Position numbers and translations under genes: made by a program. Under the pieces are notes generated by a model that saw nothing but the letters and a program-made list of their open reading frames with translations, was not told the origin of the DNA and did not search any database. From positions 2,376,501 to 2,440,500 of the forward strand of contig NZ_CP027806.1 in the NCBI RefSeq assembly GCF_003353065.1: a DNA stretch of 64,000 nt, given 5' to 3'. This stretch comes from Cyclonatronum proteinivorum. GTDB lineage: Bacteria; Bacteroidota; Rhodothermia; Balneolales; Cyclonatronaceae. Below are positions 42,022-52,100 of this stretch, one piece after another (the stretch's first letter is position 1; each line of letters opens with the position of its first letter).

Positions 42022-45000
42022 TTACGGATGTGCTGCCCCTGCCCCGCAGGTACACTGCGCGCGCCCATCGGCTTCGGTGACGGCGTGCCAGTCGAAACGG
42101 GCGTCGTAGCCGTCGCGCTCCCACCAGAACGGTAGGCGCTCACGCTCGCGGTTGCCGATTTCGTGTAGCGTCGAGGCGTCATATACACGTCCGTTCAGGA
42201 TGGTGTGCGTCACCTGCTCACTGACCCGAAGATTTTCAAGCGGGTTGCCGTCAATAATGATAATGTCCGCGAGCTTGCCCGCTTCCAGCGAGCCAATGTG
42301 CTGCCCCATGCCGATGTAGCGGGCCGGGTTGATGGTGGCCGAGCGCAGGGCTTCCATCGGACTCATGCCGCCCTGTTCGAACATCCACATCTCCCAATGT
42401 GCGGCGAGACCCTGCACCTGCCCGTGCCCGCCGACGTTAACCCAAATCCCGAGGTCGTACAGCTGCTTGGCAAGCGCGGCACTTTGCATGTGCCCGGCTT
42501 CGTACTCTTCGTAGGGAATCATGGTGCGGTGACGCGAACGGCTGTCCACAATGCCCCTCGGCTTGAAGGTTAGGAGCCGCTCGTTTTCCCAGACATTGGT
42601 GTGCTGATACCAGTAAAATTCGCCGCTCACGCTGCCGTAGTTCACGACGAGGGTCGGGGTGTAACCGACACGCGTGCCGCCCCAAAGGCTCAGCACGTCA
42701 TCATAAGCCGGGAAAATCGGGATGTTGTGCTCAATGCCGGTGTGCCCGTCCATGATCATGCTCATGTTGTGCGTGAAGGTTGAGCCGCCTTCGGGCATCA
42801 CGAGAATGTTCTGCTCCCGCGCGGCCTGCATCACCATTTGTCGCTGATCGCGGCGGGGCTGATTGTAGCTTTTCACCGAGAGTGCGCCAAAGGCAGCGGT
42901 ACGGCGCACCGCCGAACGGGCATCGTCAAGCGTGTTGATGACGGCTTTGAAATCACCTTCAGCGCCATACAAAATGCGGCCCGTGGAAAAAATGCGGGGA
43001 CCGGTCATGTTTCCGGCACGCACCATTTCGGCCTGCGAAAAAATCATCTCGGAGTTGGAAGAAGGATCATGCACGGTCGTGACCCCGAATCCAAGATTTG
43101 CGAAGTACTCCCACTGCTGCTGCGGACTCAGTCCGTACCGGAAGTTACCAATATGTGCATGTGCATCCACCATGCCGGGCATCACGGTTTTGCCTTCGGC
43201 GTCAATCACAAAAACATCTGCCGCGGCGGGAATGCGAACTTCCCCCGCTTCGCCTACGGCAACAATCCGGTTGCCCTGAATGAGAATGGTGCCGTTTTCG
43301 ATCACGGTGCTGTCATCATCCATCGTTAAAATCCGCGCATTGGTGATCGCGACCCGGCCTTCGGGCACATCGGCTTCGAGTTCGAGACCTATGCGCAGGC
43401 CCTGATTTTCGCCCAAAGGCAGGGCATCAGAGCGGGAACCGCTGAGAAATTCGAAGGCGTCATTCAGGGCTACGGTGAAGTACTCATCACCAAGGGTCCA
43501 GTGCAGTTTTTCGCTGTCGCCGCTCCAGTGCAGGCTGATACCGGCATCGGCGGCTACCTGCGTAACCGGAATGGCGCGTGTGTTCGCGTGCAGGTTCAGT
43601 TCGCGTCCCGACTGCGGCATAGGCGCAATGTAAACCTTGAAGAGCTCATTGAAGGCTACCCACTTGTTGTCCGGACTCGGCACAAAATGATTCGCATGCG
43701 TCGAGCGGAAATGCGTGCGCTCGTCGTGTCCGTGCAGGTTCACGCTCATGTAAGCGCGGTTCAGGTAGGCCCCGCCAAGGAAGAAAATCCGGTCGCCTTC
43801 GGCATTGAAGCTCGCTTCGGTACCGCCGCGACGGATAAAGCGCTTTTCCCCGCCCGCAGCCGGCATGGTGTAAATGCCCGGATGCAGGGTAAAAGCATGC
43901 CCCTGATGGTTATTGCCGGACTCCCGCCGGAACACTATCGTGCTGCCGTCCGGCGAAAAACGCGGCTCGCGAAAAATGCCCTTCTGCTCGGTCAGACGCT
44001 GCGGCTGTGCGCCGGGCGTCGTGAGATCAAGCCGCTGAATGGTGCCCATGTATTCATCCGACCAGGTGACGTACACGAGATGGCGCCCGTCAGGTGAGAA
44101 GGAAGGCTCGAATTCAAGGGAAGACCCGGAAGTGAGCCGCTGCGGCCTGCCGTTCGGAAGCTCTTTCTTCCACAGGTAGCCTGCCGCGTTGAAAACCAGC
44201 ATGCTGCCGTCAGGAGAAGTCGCGGCATGGCGAATCGCGCGGGCCGTGAAAGTATCCGGCGCAGGATCGAAGTTCAGGTGCAGGGCTTCGGCGACCTGAT
44301 GGGTAGCGTTGACTTCAAAGGGGATTTCAGTGACGTCCAGCGTCTCGACATTCGCACGATGAATGCCGCCCTGCGCCCAAAACACGATTTCCTGACTGTC
44401 GGGCGTCCAGGCCATGTTGGTGTAGGGACCAAAAATCGCCCAGGCTTCCTGCTGATCACGGCTCATCCCGTCAAAAACCGGAAACTCCCGACCGGTCTCA
44501 AGTTCCCGCACAAACAGCACGCTTTGGGTCCGCACGCGGCGCACAAACGCCATCATCGTACCATCCGGAGAAATGGTAGGTGAAATCGCTCCGCCGGGTC
44601 CGCCGGTGATGCGTTCGGTTTGGCCGGTTTCACGGTCGTAGCGGTTGATCACATAAATCTGACTGTTAGGGTCTTTGTTGTACTGGAAAAATCCGCCGGG
44701 ATAGACATCCTGACTGTAATACACATAGCGACCACAGGGGGAAACAAAAGGCTGCCCCAGATCCTGCTGATCGTTCATGCGGGCGACCAGCTGCATGCCC
44801 GAGCCGCCGGTGATGTGGTACATCCACAGCTCGCCGGCACCCAGCGAACGGGTTGAAGTAAAGTGTTTCCTCGCAATCAGGAAGTTGCCGTCGGGCGACC
44901 AGCTTGCATTATTAAGGAGCCGGAAATCTTCGTTGGTGATTTGGCGTGCATCGCTGCCATCGGTACGCATCACCCAAATATTATCCCCCCCGCCGGCATC

Positions 45001-45357
45001 GCTGGTGAAGGAAATGTGCTCGCCATCCGGACTAAACCGTGGCTGCAACTCATACGGATGACCGGTCCGCAGCGTTGTTGCTGTGCCGCCTTCAAAGGGA
45101 ATCATGTAAAGGTTACCCAGCATATCAAAAACGATATGGCGCCCGTCCGGGCTTACATCGAGATTCATCCAGGTTCCGGTAGTGGTCGTGTAGCTGATTT
45201 CTTTGGTAGGCCAGTGATCCCACTGTTCACCGCTCACGTCCCAGGATGAGTCATCTTCAGGGCTCCAAACCGGATTGCTGACCTGCGCAAACAGGCTGCA
45301 GCCAGCGAAAAGCATCGCCAGGCTGATATACGCTAAACTCTTCATAAACTTTGTCAT
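42022..45357 (-). CDS. TolB-propeller amidohydrolase lipoprotein
   Basis: A 1111-residue exported protein. The signal MTKFMKSLAYISLAMLFAGCSLF has a lipobox FAGC, so an outer-membrane or periplasmic lipoprotein is likely. Residues ~30-680 carry TolB/WD40-like repeats with the recurrent SPDGxxIxF pattern (FSPDGEHISFTSD, FSPDGRHLVYVTW, FSPDGSTIVFRRE). Residues ~690-1085 form an amidohydrolase domain with the N-terminal metal motif VDAHAHIG, LVMPEGGST-type strands, HNIPIFP, and NPARYIGMGQHIGSLEAGKLADIII, the standard closing segment. Family members include prolidase- and imidazolonepropionase-like enzymes; the substrate is unknown. The tail has two extra cysteines (AQCTCGAG). The DNA looks more G+C-rich than either flank. 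Confidence 0.9.
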   Translation of the reverse strand: MTKFMKSLAYISLAMLFAGCSLFAQVSNPVWSPEDDSSWDVSGEQWDHWPTKEISYTTTTGTWMNLDVSPDGRHIVFDMLGNLYMIPFEGGTATTLRTGHPYELQPRFSPDGEHISFTSDAGGGDNIWVMRTDGSDARQITNEDFRLLNNASWSPDGNFLIARKHFTSTRSLGAGELWMYHITGGSGMQLVARMNDQQDLGQPFVSPCGRYVYYSQDVYPGGFFQYNKDPNSQIYVINRYDRETGQTERITGGPGGAISPTISPDGTMMAFVRRVRTQSVLFVRELETGREFPVFDGMSRDQQEAWAIFGPYTNMAWTPDSQEIVFWAQGGIHRANVETLDVTEIPFEVNATHQVAEALHLNFDPAPDTFTARAIRHAATSPDGSMLVFNAAGYLWKKELPNGRPQRLTSGSSLEFEPSFSPDGRHLVYVTWSDEYMGTIQRLDLTTPGAQPQRLTEQKGIFREPRFSPDGSTIVFRRESGNNHQGHAFTLHPGIYTMPAAGGEKRFIRRGGTEASFNAEGDRIFFLGGAYLNRAYMSVNLHGHDERTHFRSTHANHFVPSPDNKWVAFNELFKVYIAPMPQSGRELNLHANTRAIPVTQVAADAGISLHWSGDSEKLHWTLGDEYFTVALNDAFEFLSGSRSDALPLGENQGLRIGLELEADVPEGRVAITNARILTMDDDSTVIENGTILIQGNRIVAVGEAGEVRIPAAADVFVIDAEGKTVMPGMVDAHAHIGNFRYGLSPQQQWEYFANLGFGVTTVHDPSSNSEMIFSQAEMVRAGNMTGPRIFSTGRILYGAEGDFKAVINTLDDARSAVRRTAAFGALSVKSYNQPRRDQRQMVMQAAREQNILVMPEGGSTFTHNMSMIMDGHTGIEHNIPIFPAYDDVLSLWGGTRVGYTPTLVVNYGSVSGEFYWYQHTNVWENERLLTFKPRGIVDSRSRHRTMIPYEEYEAGHMQSAALAKQLYDLGIWVNVGGHGQVQGLAAHWEMWMFEQGGMSPMEALRSATINPARYIGMGQHIGSLEAGKLADIIIIDGNPLENLRVSEQVTHTILNGRVYDASTLHEIGNRERERLPFWWERDGYDARFDWHAVTEADGRAQCTCGAGAAHP

Positions 45358-45582
45358 TGGTATGGGTATCGGATTTTAAGCGCAGACAAAAAATCAAACC
45401 GCAAATAAGTAAACGTTTTTTGCATGAAAGCGCTTGTTAAGTATTCTACTGCATAAGAGAGACTGAAAATAATAAACGAGACTATCACCAACACCAAACG
45501 ATTTACGGATAACCATTTTTAACATCAGCGGCTGTATATGCCCGCCTTCATCACCTCAACCGTAACCGTATCCCCTACTATT

Positions 45583-46449
45583 ATGAAAGATCTGAAAGTA
45601 CAGGTAATTGAATTTTTTCTGGATCAGCTCATGCGTCAGCACCATGAAGCGGAGCGGGATCTTTCCAAGAAGGTTGATTCAGACAACGTCATACAGCTCT
45701 ATTCCCTAAACAACTACCGCACCGTTTTCCTGGAGCAAATTAAGCTGGGGAAAGAAGTCGGACTTTCAACGGATGAAGTCTTTGAGCTCGCGAGTCTTGT
45801 CAATAAAGATGAAGTCAAGCATTTTGAAAACTTCAGCCGGCTCGGTGTTGGGGAGTACATTGCCCGGATTCAGTTTGGCACCAACGGACGCGGGGAATCC
45901 GGCGGCAGCTATGATCTCTTCCGCTACAAAAATCACTTTTTGCTGCACATGAACAACGCCAACGGCAACCTGCACTTTCGGGTAACGGCAAGAGAAGAAC
46001 TCGCAGCACCCTTCTTCCTCGACCTGAGCATGCGGCAGGAATTCGGCATGGAAGGCCTCAAGCAACTCGAAGATTTCAGCCCCATGCTCGTCCATGCATC
46101 CGGCGCACACCGTCAGCTTATGATACAGGTCTTTGTCAACTTCCTGTTCAACCTTGAGCCCAATGAAGACGAACTCGCGCAGCTCCTCATTAGGATGTGC
46201 GCAGAAACAGACTACCCAACCTTCAGACAACAGCTTGAGAAATACAAAGATCTCTACGATGAAGCGGAGACCGACGCCCGAAACCTCGAAGCCCTCGCCC
46301 GACCCGATTCAGACGGAATCACCTTCACCTTCCCCGAAGCCCCGCTCGCCGCATGGCTGTCAACCCTAAACAGCGAACAAGCCCAAAAACTGATTGGATT
46401 GTCCTTTCTCGTGCTTACATCGCATTATGAGCAAGAAAGTGCTGTATAA
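45583..46449 (+). CDS. Protein of unknown function
   Basis: A 288-residue protein I do not recognise, starting at ATG 45583 (MKDLKVQVIEFFLDQLMRQHHE); the upstream ATG at 45538 would add 15 residues with no domain character. It is hydrophilic, without signal peptide or TM segment, so probably cytoplasmic. Predicted helices dominate at both ends, with a beta-rich middle (YDLFRYKNHFLLHMNNANGNLHFRV). Acidic stretches occur late (YDEAETDARNLEALARP). No catalytic motif is seen. It stands alone between a divergent amidohydrolase and a convergent secreted-protein gene. Confidence 0.7.
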   Translation: MKDLKVQVIEFFLDQLMRQHHEAERDLSKKVDSDNVIQLYSLNNYRTVFLEQIKLGKEVGLSTDEVFELASLVNKDEVKHFENFSRLGVGEYIARIQFGTNGRGESGGSYDLFRYKNHFLLHMNNANGNLHFRVTAREELAAPFFLDLSMRQEFGMEGLKQLEDFSPMLVHASGAHRQLMIQVFVNFLFNLEPNEDELAQLLIRMCAETDYPTFRQQLEKYKDLYDEAETDARNLEALARPDSDGITFTFPEAPLAAWLSTLNSEQAQKLIGLSFLVLTSHYEQESAV

Positions 46450-46734
46450 ACCGGAAGCAACAAAACAGCTCTAAAAATACGCCCGCCCCCTGCAACCGGC
46501 CCCCTCAGCAATTCAAAGCATTTTTATTTTTTGGGGAAAACTCAGAGAACATCAGGAGCTCTGTCATAGATTGAAAAACCCCAAAACGAAGATGAATGCG
46601 TTGCTTTTTTTCATTGACGACAAAACCGGGAGTCCAAACCAACCCACGGTTTTAAACAGGATTTGTAGGATTTCGGGATAGACAGGATGGGTTAGATCCG
46701 GCTTCAAAAAACCGGGTTAACAAAGCGAATTTCA
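46450..46734. other. Intergenic region with short AGGAT-type repeats
   Basis: No gene supported. Around 46658-46690 the sequence alternates imperfect AGGAT units (CAGGATTTGTAGGATTTC then GACAGGATGGG), similar to the CAGGATTTACAGGATTAACAGGAT spacers seen in many genomes of this part of the tree. A T-rich/A-rich pair (TTTTGGGG ... CCCCAAAA) could fold near 46530-46580. Confidence 0.45.
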
Positions 46735-49155
46735 TCACGGAAGGTACATAACAGGTCTCACCATCATGTTGGATTCTCCCTCTCTCATGATCAGAATCAG
46801 TCGAATATAATATACTCCGGCTGCAAGCATACGCGGGTGCCAATCGTACTGATAAACCCCGGGATCGTAATGTTCATCTGAGATCAGGGTTTGCACCCGG
46901 CGCCCAAGCACATCATACACATTGAGATGTACAGAAGATGCATAGGGAATTTCAAACGGGATTCGGGTATGACTTCGGAAGGGATTTGGGTAATTTTGAT
47001 TTAGCTGCGCACGGGACGGTTTAGCCGTAAGGAAGAAGTTGACGAAATCCCCGGTATCTATCCGGGCTTCAAGTTCATATAAGCCTGCAGACTGACCAAA
47101 AAGAAAGGGAGAGTTACTGATTCCGTTTTCATCTGTAAATGATGTATACTGAAATCGAGAACCGGATATATCCCCGTTATCAGGAACAGGACCAACTATT
47201 ACGGTTCCGGCATCCGGCGGGGCACGCAGAAGGCTGAAATTTACAGGCTGACCGCTTGAAGGGTTTCCGAAGGTATCTTTTACCAGTACCGCTGGTAATT
47301 CGGCAGGTACACTTCCTGCGGTTCCGGTGATTTCCAGATTAGAAACACTACTAATAAAATCGGCAGGACCAGCCTCAACTTCCCAGAGAACTTCAGCCTG
47401 ATCGATTGCTGTAAGACCCTGTACCTGTTGTGCTTTTAGCGCAAACAGTCCACTTTTTGTTTGGGATATCCGGGCATACGAACGCGATCGGCCCGTTTCA
47501 AAGCGGACGCGCTGGTTAGGACTTATCACAAGCTGATCTGGTAAAGTGCCGGATTTAACACTAAACTGTTCGGAATTATCTGCTTCAAGCCGAAAAACCA
47601 GCGTTTCAGGTGCAAGTATTTCGGTTCCCATGCTGTCTTTTAGAACAAAGGTGACCACTTCAGAAAATCTGCCGGCTGTTGAAGGTTCAGAAAGGCTGAA
47701 TTGAAGAGAGCGAAGGGTTGACCCTGCAACAATCAGTTCAGGCGTTTGTCCCGACACTTCCTGCTCAGCTGTTGCGGTCATACGGAAACTGCTGCCTGCC
47801 ACAGGCTCAGGCAGCCACGCGTTGTCGGCACGCCCCTGTGCATCAGTTGTAGTTTGTTCCACCCGAAACGAACCGCTGCCAGTGCTGCTCCAAGCGATGT
47901 TTAGCCCCTCTAAAAAAGACGGGTTTCCGTATCGATCGATCAGCTGCGAGTGCACAAAAACAGAATCGCCCGGTGTCAGCAGTTCCGAAGATGGTTGCAG
48001 TTTAAAACTATAAGGCCCGCAAAAACCGGTCAGATCAGACGAATCTTCCAGTTCACAACCAACAGCTACGGCTTCAAAAACCACCGGTTGAAGATTGCCA
48101 AGACGGGCTTCTGTTACGTATAGGCCAGCTCTGAACCCCATCCGAAAACGGGTTTCAGCTATACCAGTAGCATCTGTGAACGCCTGAGAAGTAAATAAGG
48201 AATCTCCGGCAACACCCTCGCCTGCAGGCCGGCTGACAAGCAGAAAACGTACGGAAATTCCTTCAAGGGGCTGGTCTTCTTCATCGAGCACGCGTACCCG
48301 AAAAGGCGTTTCGGTTTCCGAGAGAATGAGACTTGAAAAAAACGTTTCAGATACAGCTTCCATGCGGGCGGGCATCTGTCCTAATACCTGGCTAAAATAA
48401 GCCTGTCCGGTGAAGTCATCATCATCAAGGAAAAACCTGATTTCATCGTTTCCGGCCTGTTGTGGCAGGTAAAAACTTTCATATATACCGGCAGCCGTTT
48501 CCTGAAAGGGCCCGAAATTAACACCAGCATTTACACCACTCACTACAGAAGCAGTCAGCCGTTCGGACTGCCCTTGTACCGGGAAACCCGCTACATCCCG
48601 CAGTTCTGCCCGGATGGGGGGTTCCTGATTCACAAAGCCATCGTTTAAGGTTATTTCAGACATGGCGGGGTCAGGTGCTCCGGTTTGTACTTCAAGAGGT
48701 AAAATGCCCGATACGGGCAGCAAGGGTTCTGCGGAAAGCTGAATTTCATAAGTCCCGGGCTGTTGAGCTTCGTAATAAATGGTTTGTTGTGAAGTTGCCG
48801 GCATAACCTGAATGCTGTTTACAGCTGTTGAACCCTCTGCATCTGCAAAAAAAAGACCGTCCGCTTCGGTAGAAAACAGGTTTACCGTAATTCCAGGCCA
48901 CGGGGCGAAAACGGGACTTCCGTTCTGATCGGTTAGCATCACCACAAAAGCTTTGCGTATACCCGGATTTGTTATTAATGCCTCCGGTTGGGTACGCAAA
49001 CCCCGAATGCTTGCAATACGGATTGTTTGAGATCCGGGAATGATTTGCGGAGCCCCCTCTCCCGGTTCCGTTTGTGGTTCGCCGCTTATAGTTACATCCC
49101 CGTCAACCGGATCCCCAAAGTAAACCTCTACCCGATCAGATAAAACCGGTATCAC
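46735..49155 (-). CDS. C-terminal part of a giant secreted Ig-like/T9SS protein
   Basis: A frame of 806 residues beginning with a GTG inside the previous gene's end, with no signal peptide. It contains bacterial Ig-like (invasin-type) repeats (LEVQTGAPDPAMSEI, FTSQAFTDATGIAETRFRMG, PELIVAGSTLRSL) and ends with a type IX-secretion sorting domain: LNQNYPNPFRSHTRIPFEI, YDVLGRRVQTLI and ILAAGVYYIRL-type strands. Read with the upstream frame through a -1 shift it continues one protein of about 2800 residues, so it is probably the 3' part of a frameshifted gene. It ends with VMYLP, then an unannotated spacer. Confidence 0.82.
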   Translation of the reverse strand: MIPVLSDRVEVYFGDPVDGDVTISGEPQTEPGEGAPQIIPGSQTIRIASIRGLRTQPEALITNPGIRKAFVVMLTDQNGSPVFAPWPGITVNLFSTEADGLFFADAEGSTAVNSIQVMPATSQQTIYYEAQQPGTYEIQLSAEPLLPVSGILPLEVQTGAPDPAMSEITLNDGFVNQEPPIRAELRDVAGFPVQGQSERLTASVVSGVNAGVNFGPFQETAAGIYESFYLPQQAGNDEIRFFLDDDDFTGQAYFSQVLGQMPARMEAVSETFFSSLILSETETPFRVRVLDEEDQPLEGISVRFLLVSRPAGEGVAGDSLFTSQAFTDATGIAETRFRMGFRAGLYVTEARLGNLQPVVFEAVAVGCELEDSSDLTGFCGPYSFKLQPSSELLTPGDSVFVHSQLIDRYGNPSFLEGLNIAWSSTGSGSFRVEQTTTDAQGRADNAWLPEPVAGSSFRMTATAEQEVSGQTPELIVAGSTLRSLQFSLSEPSTAGRFSEVVTFVLKDSMGTEILAPETLVFRLEADNSEQFSVKSGTLPDQLVISPNQRVRFETGRSRSYARISQTKSGLFALKAQQVQGLTAIDQAEVLWEVEAGPADFISSVSNLEITGTAGSVPAELPAVLVKDTFGNPSSGQPVNFSLLRAPPDAGTVIVGPVPDNGDISGSRFQYTSFTDENGISNSPFLFGQSAGLYELEARIDTGDFVNFFLTAKPSRAQLNQNYPNPFRSHTRIPFEIPYASSVHLNVYDVLGRRVQTLISDEHYDPGVYQYDWHPRMLAAGVYYIRLILIMREGESNMMVRPVMYLP

Positions 49156-52100
49156 AGCTTCTGATATTGGCTCTGTGATGGTTGGGTTTTCAAAAAAAGA
49201 CCCGTTTCTGAATCACTGATTAAAGTAACAGTCAGATCTGACTCAGCAAAAAAAGCAGGGTTACCGTATTGATCCAGCAGCTGTAAGAGTAAGGGAACGC
49301 GGTTTCCGTCGGTGCCCCCATTTTGGTTAAGAGGACGTCCATGCGTGCCGCCTGCCCCATCAGCAGGAAACTGTACCCTGAAGGGCAAACTACCAGCAGG
49401 TTGTTCATCTGCTATTTCAACAACAATGGAATAAGGTTCACCCGGCTGTACCTGAAAAAAACTGCTCACCCCTTGAGATAGTGCTATCCCGTTTGTTGAA
49501 TCCGCTGTTGCGCGGAGCTGATATCCTGTTCCGGCTTGTTCTATGGTCAGACCGGAAAAAAATGCAAGCCCGTTTACGGGTAAGGCTTCCCGTGCACCAA
49601 TGAGCAGGTCCTGCGGAACGCCTTCTGACAGCAGCTCAAGCTGTATCAGCCCATCAAACCAGTCAGCAGCTACACCTCGCTGATTTTTCACCAATACGGT
49701 TATGGGTCCCATTGATTCTCCTGCGCGAAAAGTATCGGGCGGCTGAGCCAAAAAAGACAGACTAAGCTCGGCAGCTTCAACCTGAAGGGAAAATGTTTTG
49801 GAGACGAATAAACCAGCAGCATCAGTCAGACGAAGCGGTATGCTGTATGATCCGGGCATTTGTGGCGTCCCGCTAAGCCTGCCCGTTTCGCTGTTAAGGC
49901 TTAGTCCCTCCGACAGCGGCGTTTCCTGCGGATCGAGCGTCCAGGTGTAGGGCTGGGTTCCGCCTTCCCCTTCAAGCAGGAATTGGAAACCCGGCTGTTT
50001 TTCCACCCAGTCGGGCAGGTTCTCAGACGAAAGAATAAATAACTGCTGTACAACCTGCACCTGTACCTGAAGCAAGGTCTGATTTCCGCTAAGATCAGCA
50101 GATATCACCGTCAGCTCATAATTTCCGGGTTCAGCGGCTTGCAAAAACATCAGTTCCCCTTCGTCACTGATACTAAAGTGGGCGTCTGCTTCACCGTTGG
50201 CAAGCGACCAGTTTACGGGCTTATTGGCGCCTAAGTGTGCTGCAAAAAGCTGACCTTGCTGCACATTCAGGTTCAGCAACAATGCACCTGTATCCGGGTC
50301 TTCCTCAATTTCAGCATCCTCGGGGGCAATCACAAACAGTACAGGCGGTTCTGCATCTTTGGTTTGAAAGCCCCAGCTGTACGCTTCGTTGCCGAGCTGA
50401 TCGGCATTCCGGACAGCATCAGCAGGTATGAATACCTCATAGGTCGTAAAGTTCTCAAGGCCCTCATGCTGAAGGGAAATCCGGTTGTTTTCAAGGGTGA
50501 TGCCGGTAAGGGGTACCTCATCCCCATCAGCAGTGAGCAGCATAATGCCGCTAAAGTCATTTTCAAATACGGGTAATGAGAATGTTACGGAAATTTCAGT
50601 ATCAAAAGTCACCGCTTCGGCTGCATTGGCTGGTACCGGATCAAGGGGCAAAGGTACAGGAAGCAGGGCCTCAATTTCGAGATTACCGGGCAAATAGCTG
50701 ATCTCGTACTTATCTGAAAGGCTGAGGCTGCCCTGAAGAATGCTGTAATTGCCCGGAAGTTCCCCCGGCTCGCGGGTGAGTGTACCGCTGAAACTATCGC
50801 CAGGTATGAGTTCAGGATTAAAGCTGAAGGTGAGGGGCGGGTCTTCCTCGCCCTCTTTTTTGGACAGACTGTCGCCCGCAACGGATACAAACCGGGGCTG
50901 AATGAACAGTGAACCGTCAAGAAAACTGATATCATACTGCCCGCTGCTTAATCCGCCGGGTGTAACGAGATAGCTGCCGGTATCCTCTCCCGGTTCCCGG
51001 CTGAATGCCAGTGTGCCGCTCAGGTTTTCGGGTCCTTCCTCCGGGGCAAACCCACTGATAGCAGCCTCAAATTCAGGATCTGCATCACCATAGGCCTTTT
51101 CCGCATCAAGTGCCTGCACGATGAGCGGGCGGGGTTCAATCAGGAGATCAGCAGGAATGTAATCAATCTGATAGTTAGGGCCGGGCGTAAGGGTACCCTG
51201 CACAATTACATAGCTGCCGGTCAGCTCTCCGGGCTCGCGCAGCAGTCTTCCGCTGAAAGCATCCCCCTCAATAAGACCGGGAGTTGCAGTGAACGTAAAC
51301 TCAGGATCTTCATCTCCATAGACCTTGGCAGAGCTATGTGCTGTAAGGGTGAGTGCTTTCCGGTTAATGGTAAGTGTGCCCGGCAAAAAAGAAAGGTCAT
51401 ATAAATCAGAGCTGTATCCCCCGGGCTGCAGCATGTACGTTCCTGCATTTTCGCCGGGTTCACGGCTAAAAACCGGCTCCCCTTCAAGAATATCTGCATC
51501 ATCCTCAAAAACAAAGCCTTCAAAACGAACCGAAAAAGCAGAATCCGCGTCACCGTAGGTTTTTTGCGCATCATTGGCCGTAATACTGAGCGCTGCCGGC
51601 AGGATTTCAAAAAAACGACTTTCAAGCGTTATGTCGTAGTTTGGGCTCAGTGTAAGGCTACCCTGCTGAATTTCATAACTACCCGGAAGCTCGCCCTGAT
51701 CACGGTTAAGGCTGCCGGAAAAACTGTCCCCTTCTGCAAGTTCAGGACTAAAAGAATACGTGAGAGGTGGGTCTTCACTGCCGTAGGTTTTGCTGAGGGC
51801 GTCGGGCACAATGGTAATGTCAAGCGGAAGGATCTCCAGATTTCCGGAAAGAAAAGTTATCTCATACTCAGGGCTGCTCAGGCCGGAAGGCATCACGGCA
51901 TAGAGTCCGGCATCTTCTCCGGATTCGCGGGTGAAGCTCAGTTCGCCTTCGAGTACGTTCTCATCATCATCTCCCACAAAACCGATATAACTCACACTGA
52001 ATAGGGGATCGGGCTGCCCGAATATTTTTGTGCTTGATAGAGTCCGAATCACAAGCCCGCCGGGTAATATTTCAAAAATACCCGGCGTGAAGCTGATTTC

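Noticed and set aside
46530-46580. TTTTGGGG / CCCCAAAA pair downstream of the unknown gene
   Set aside because: The loop is ~45 bases and no clean T run follows, so I do not call a terminator.
49153-49155. GTG start of the 806-residue frame as an independent gene start
   Set aside because: There is no signal peptide or ribosome site, and the -1 frame continues the upstream homology; a frameshift explains it better.
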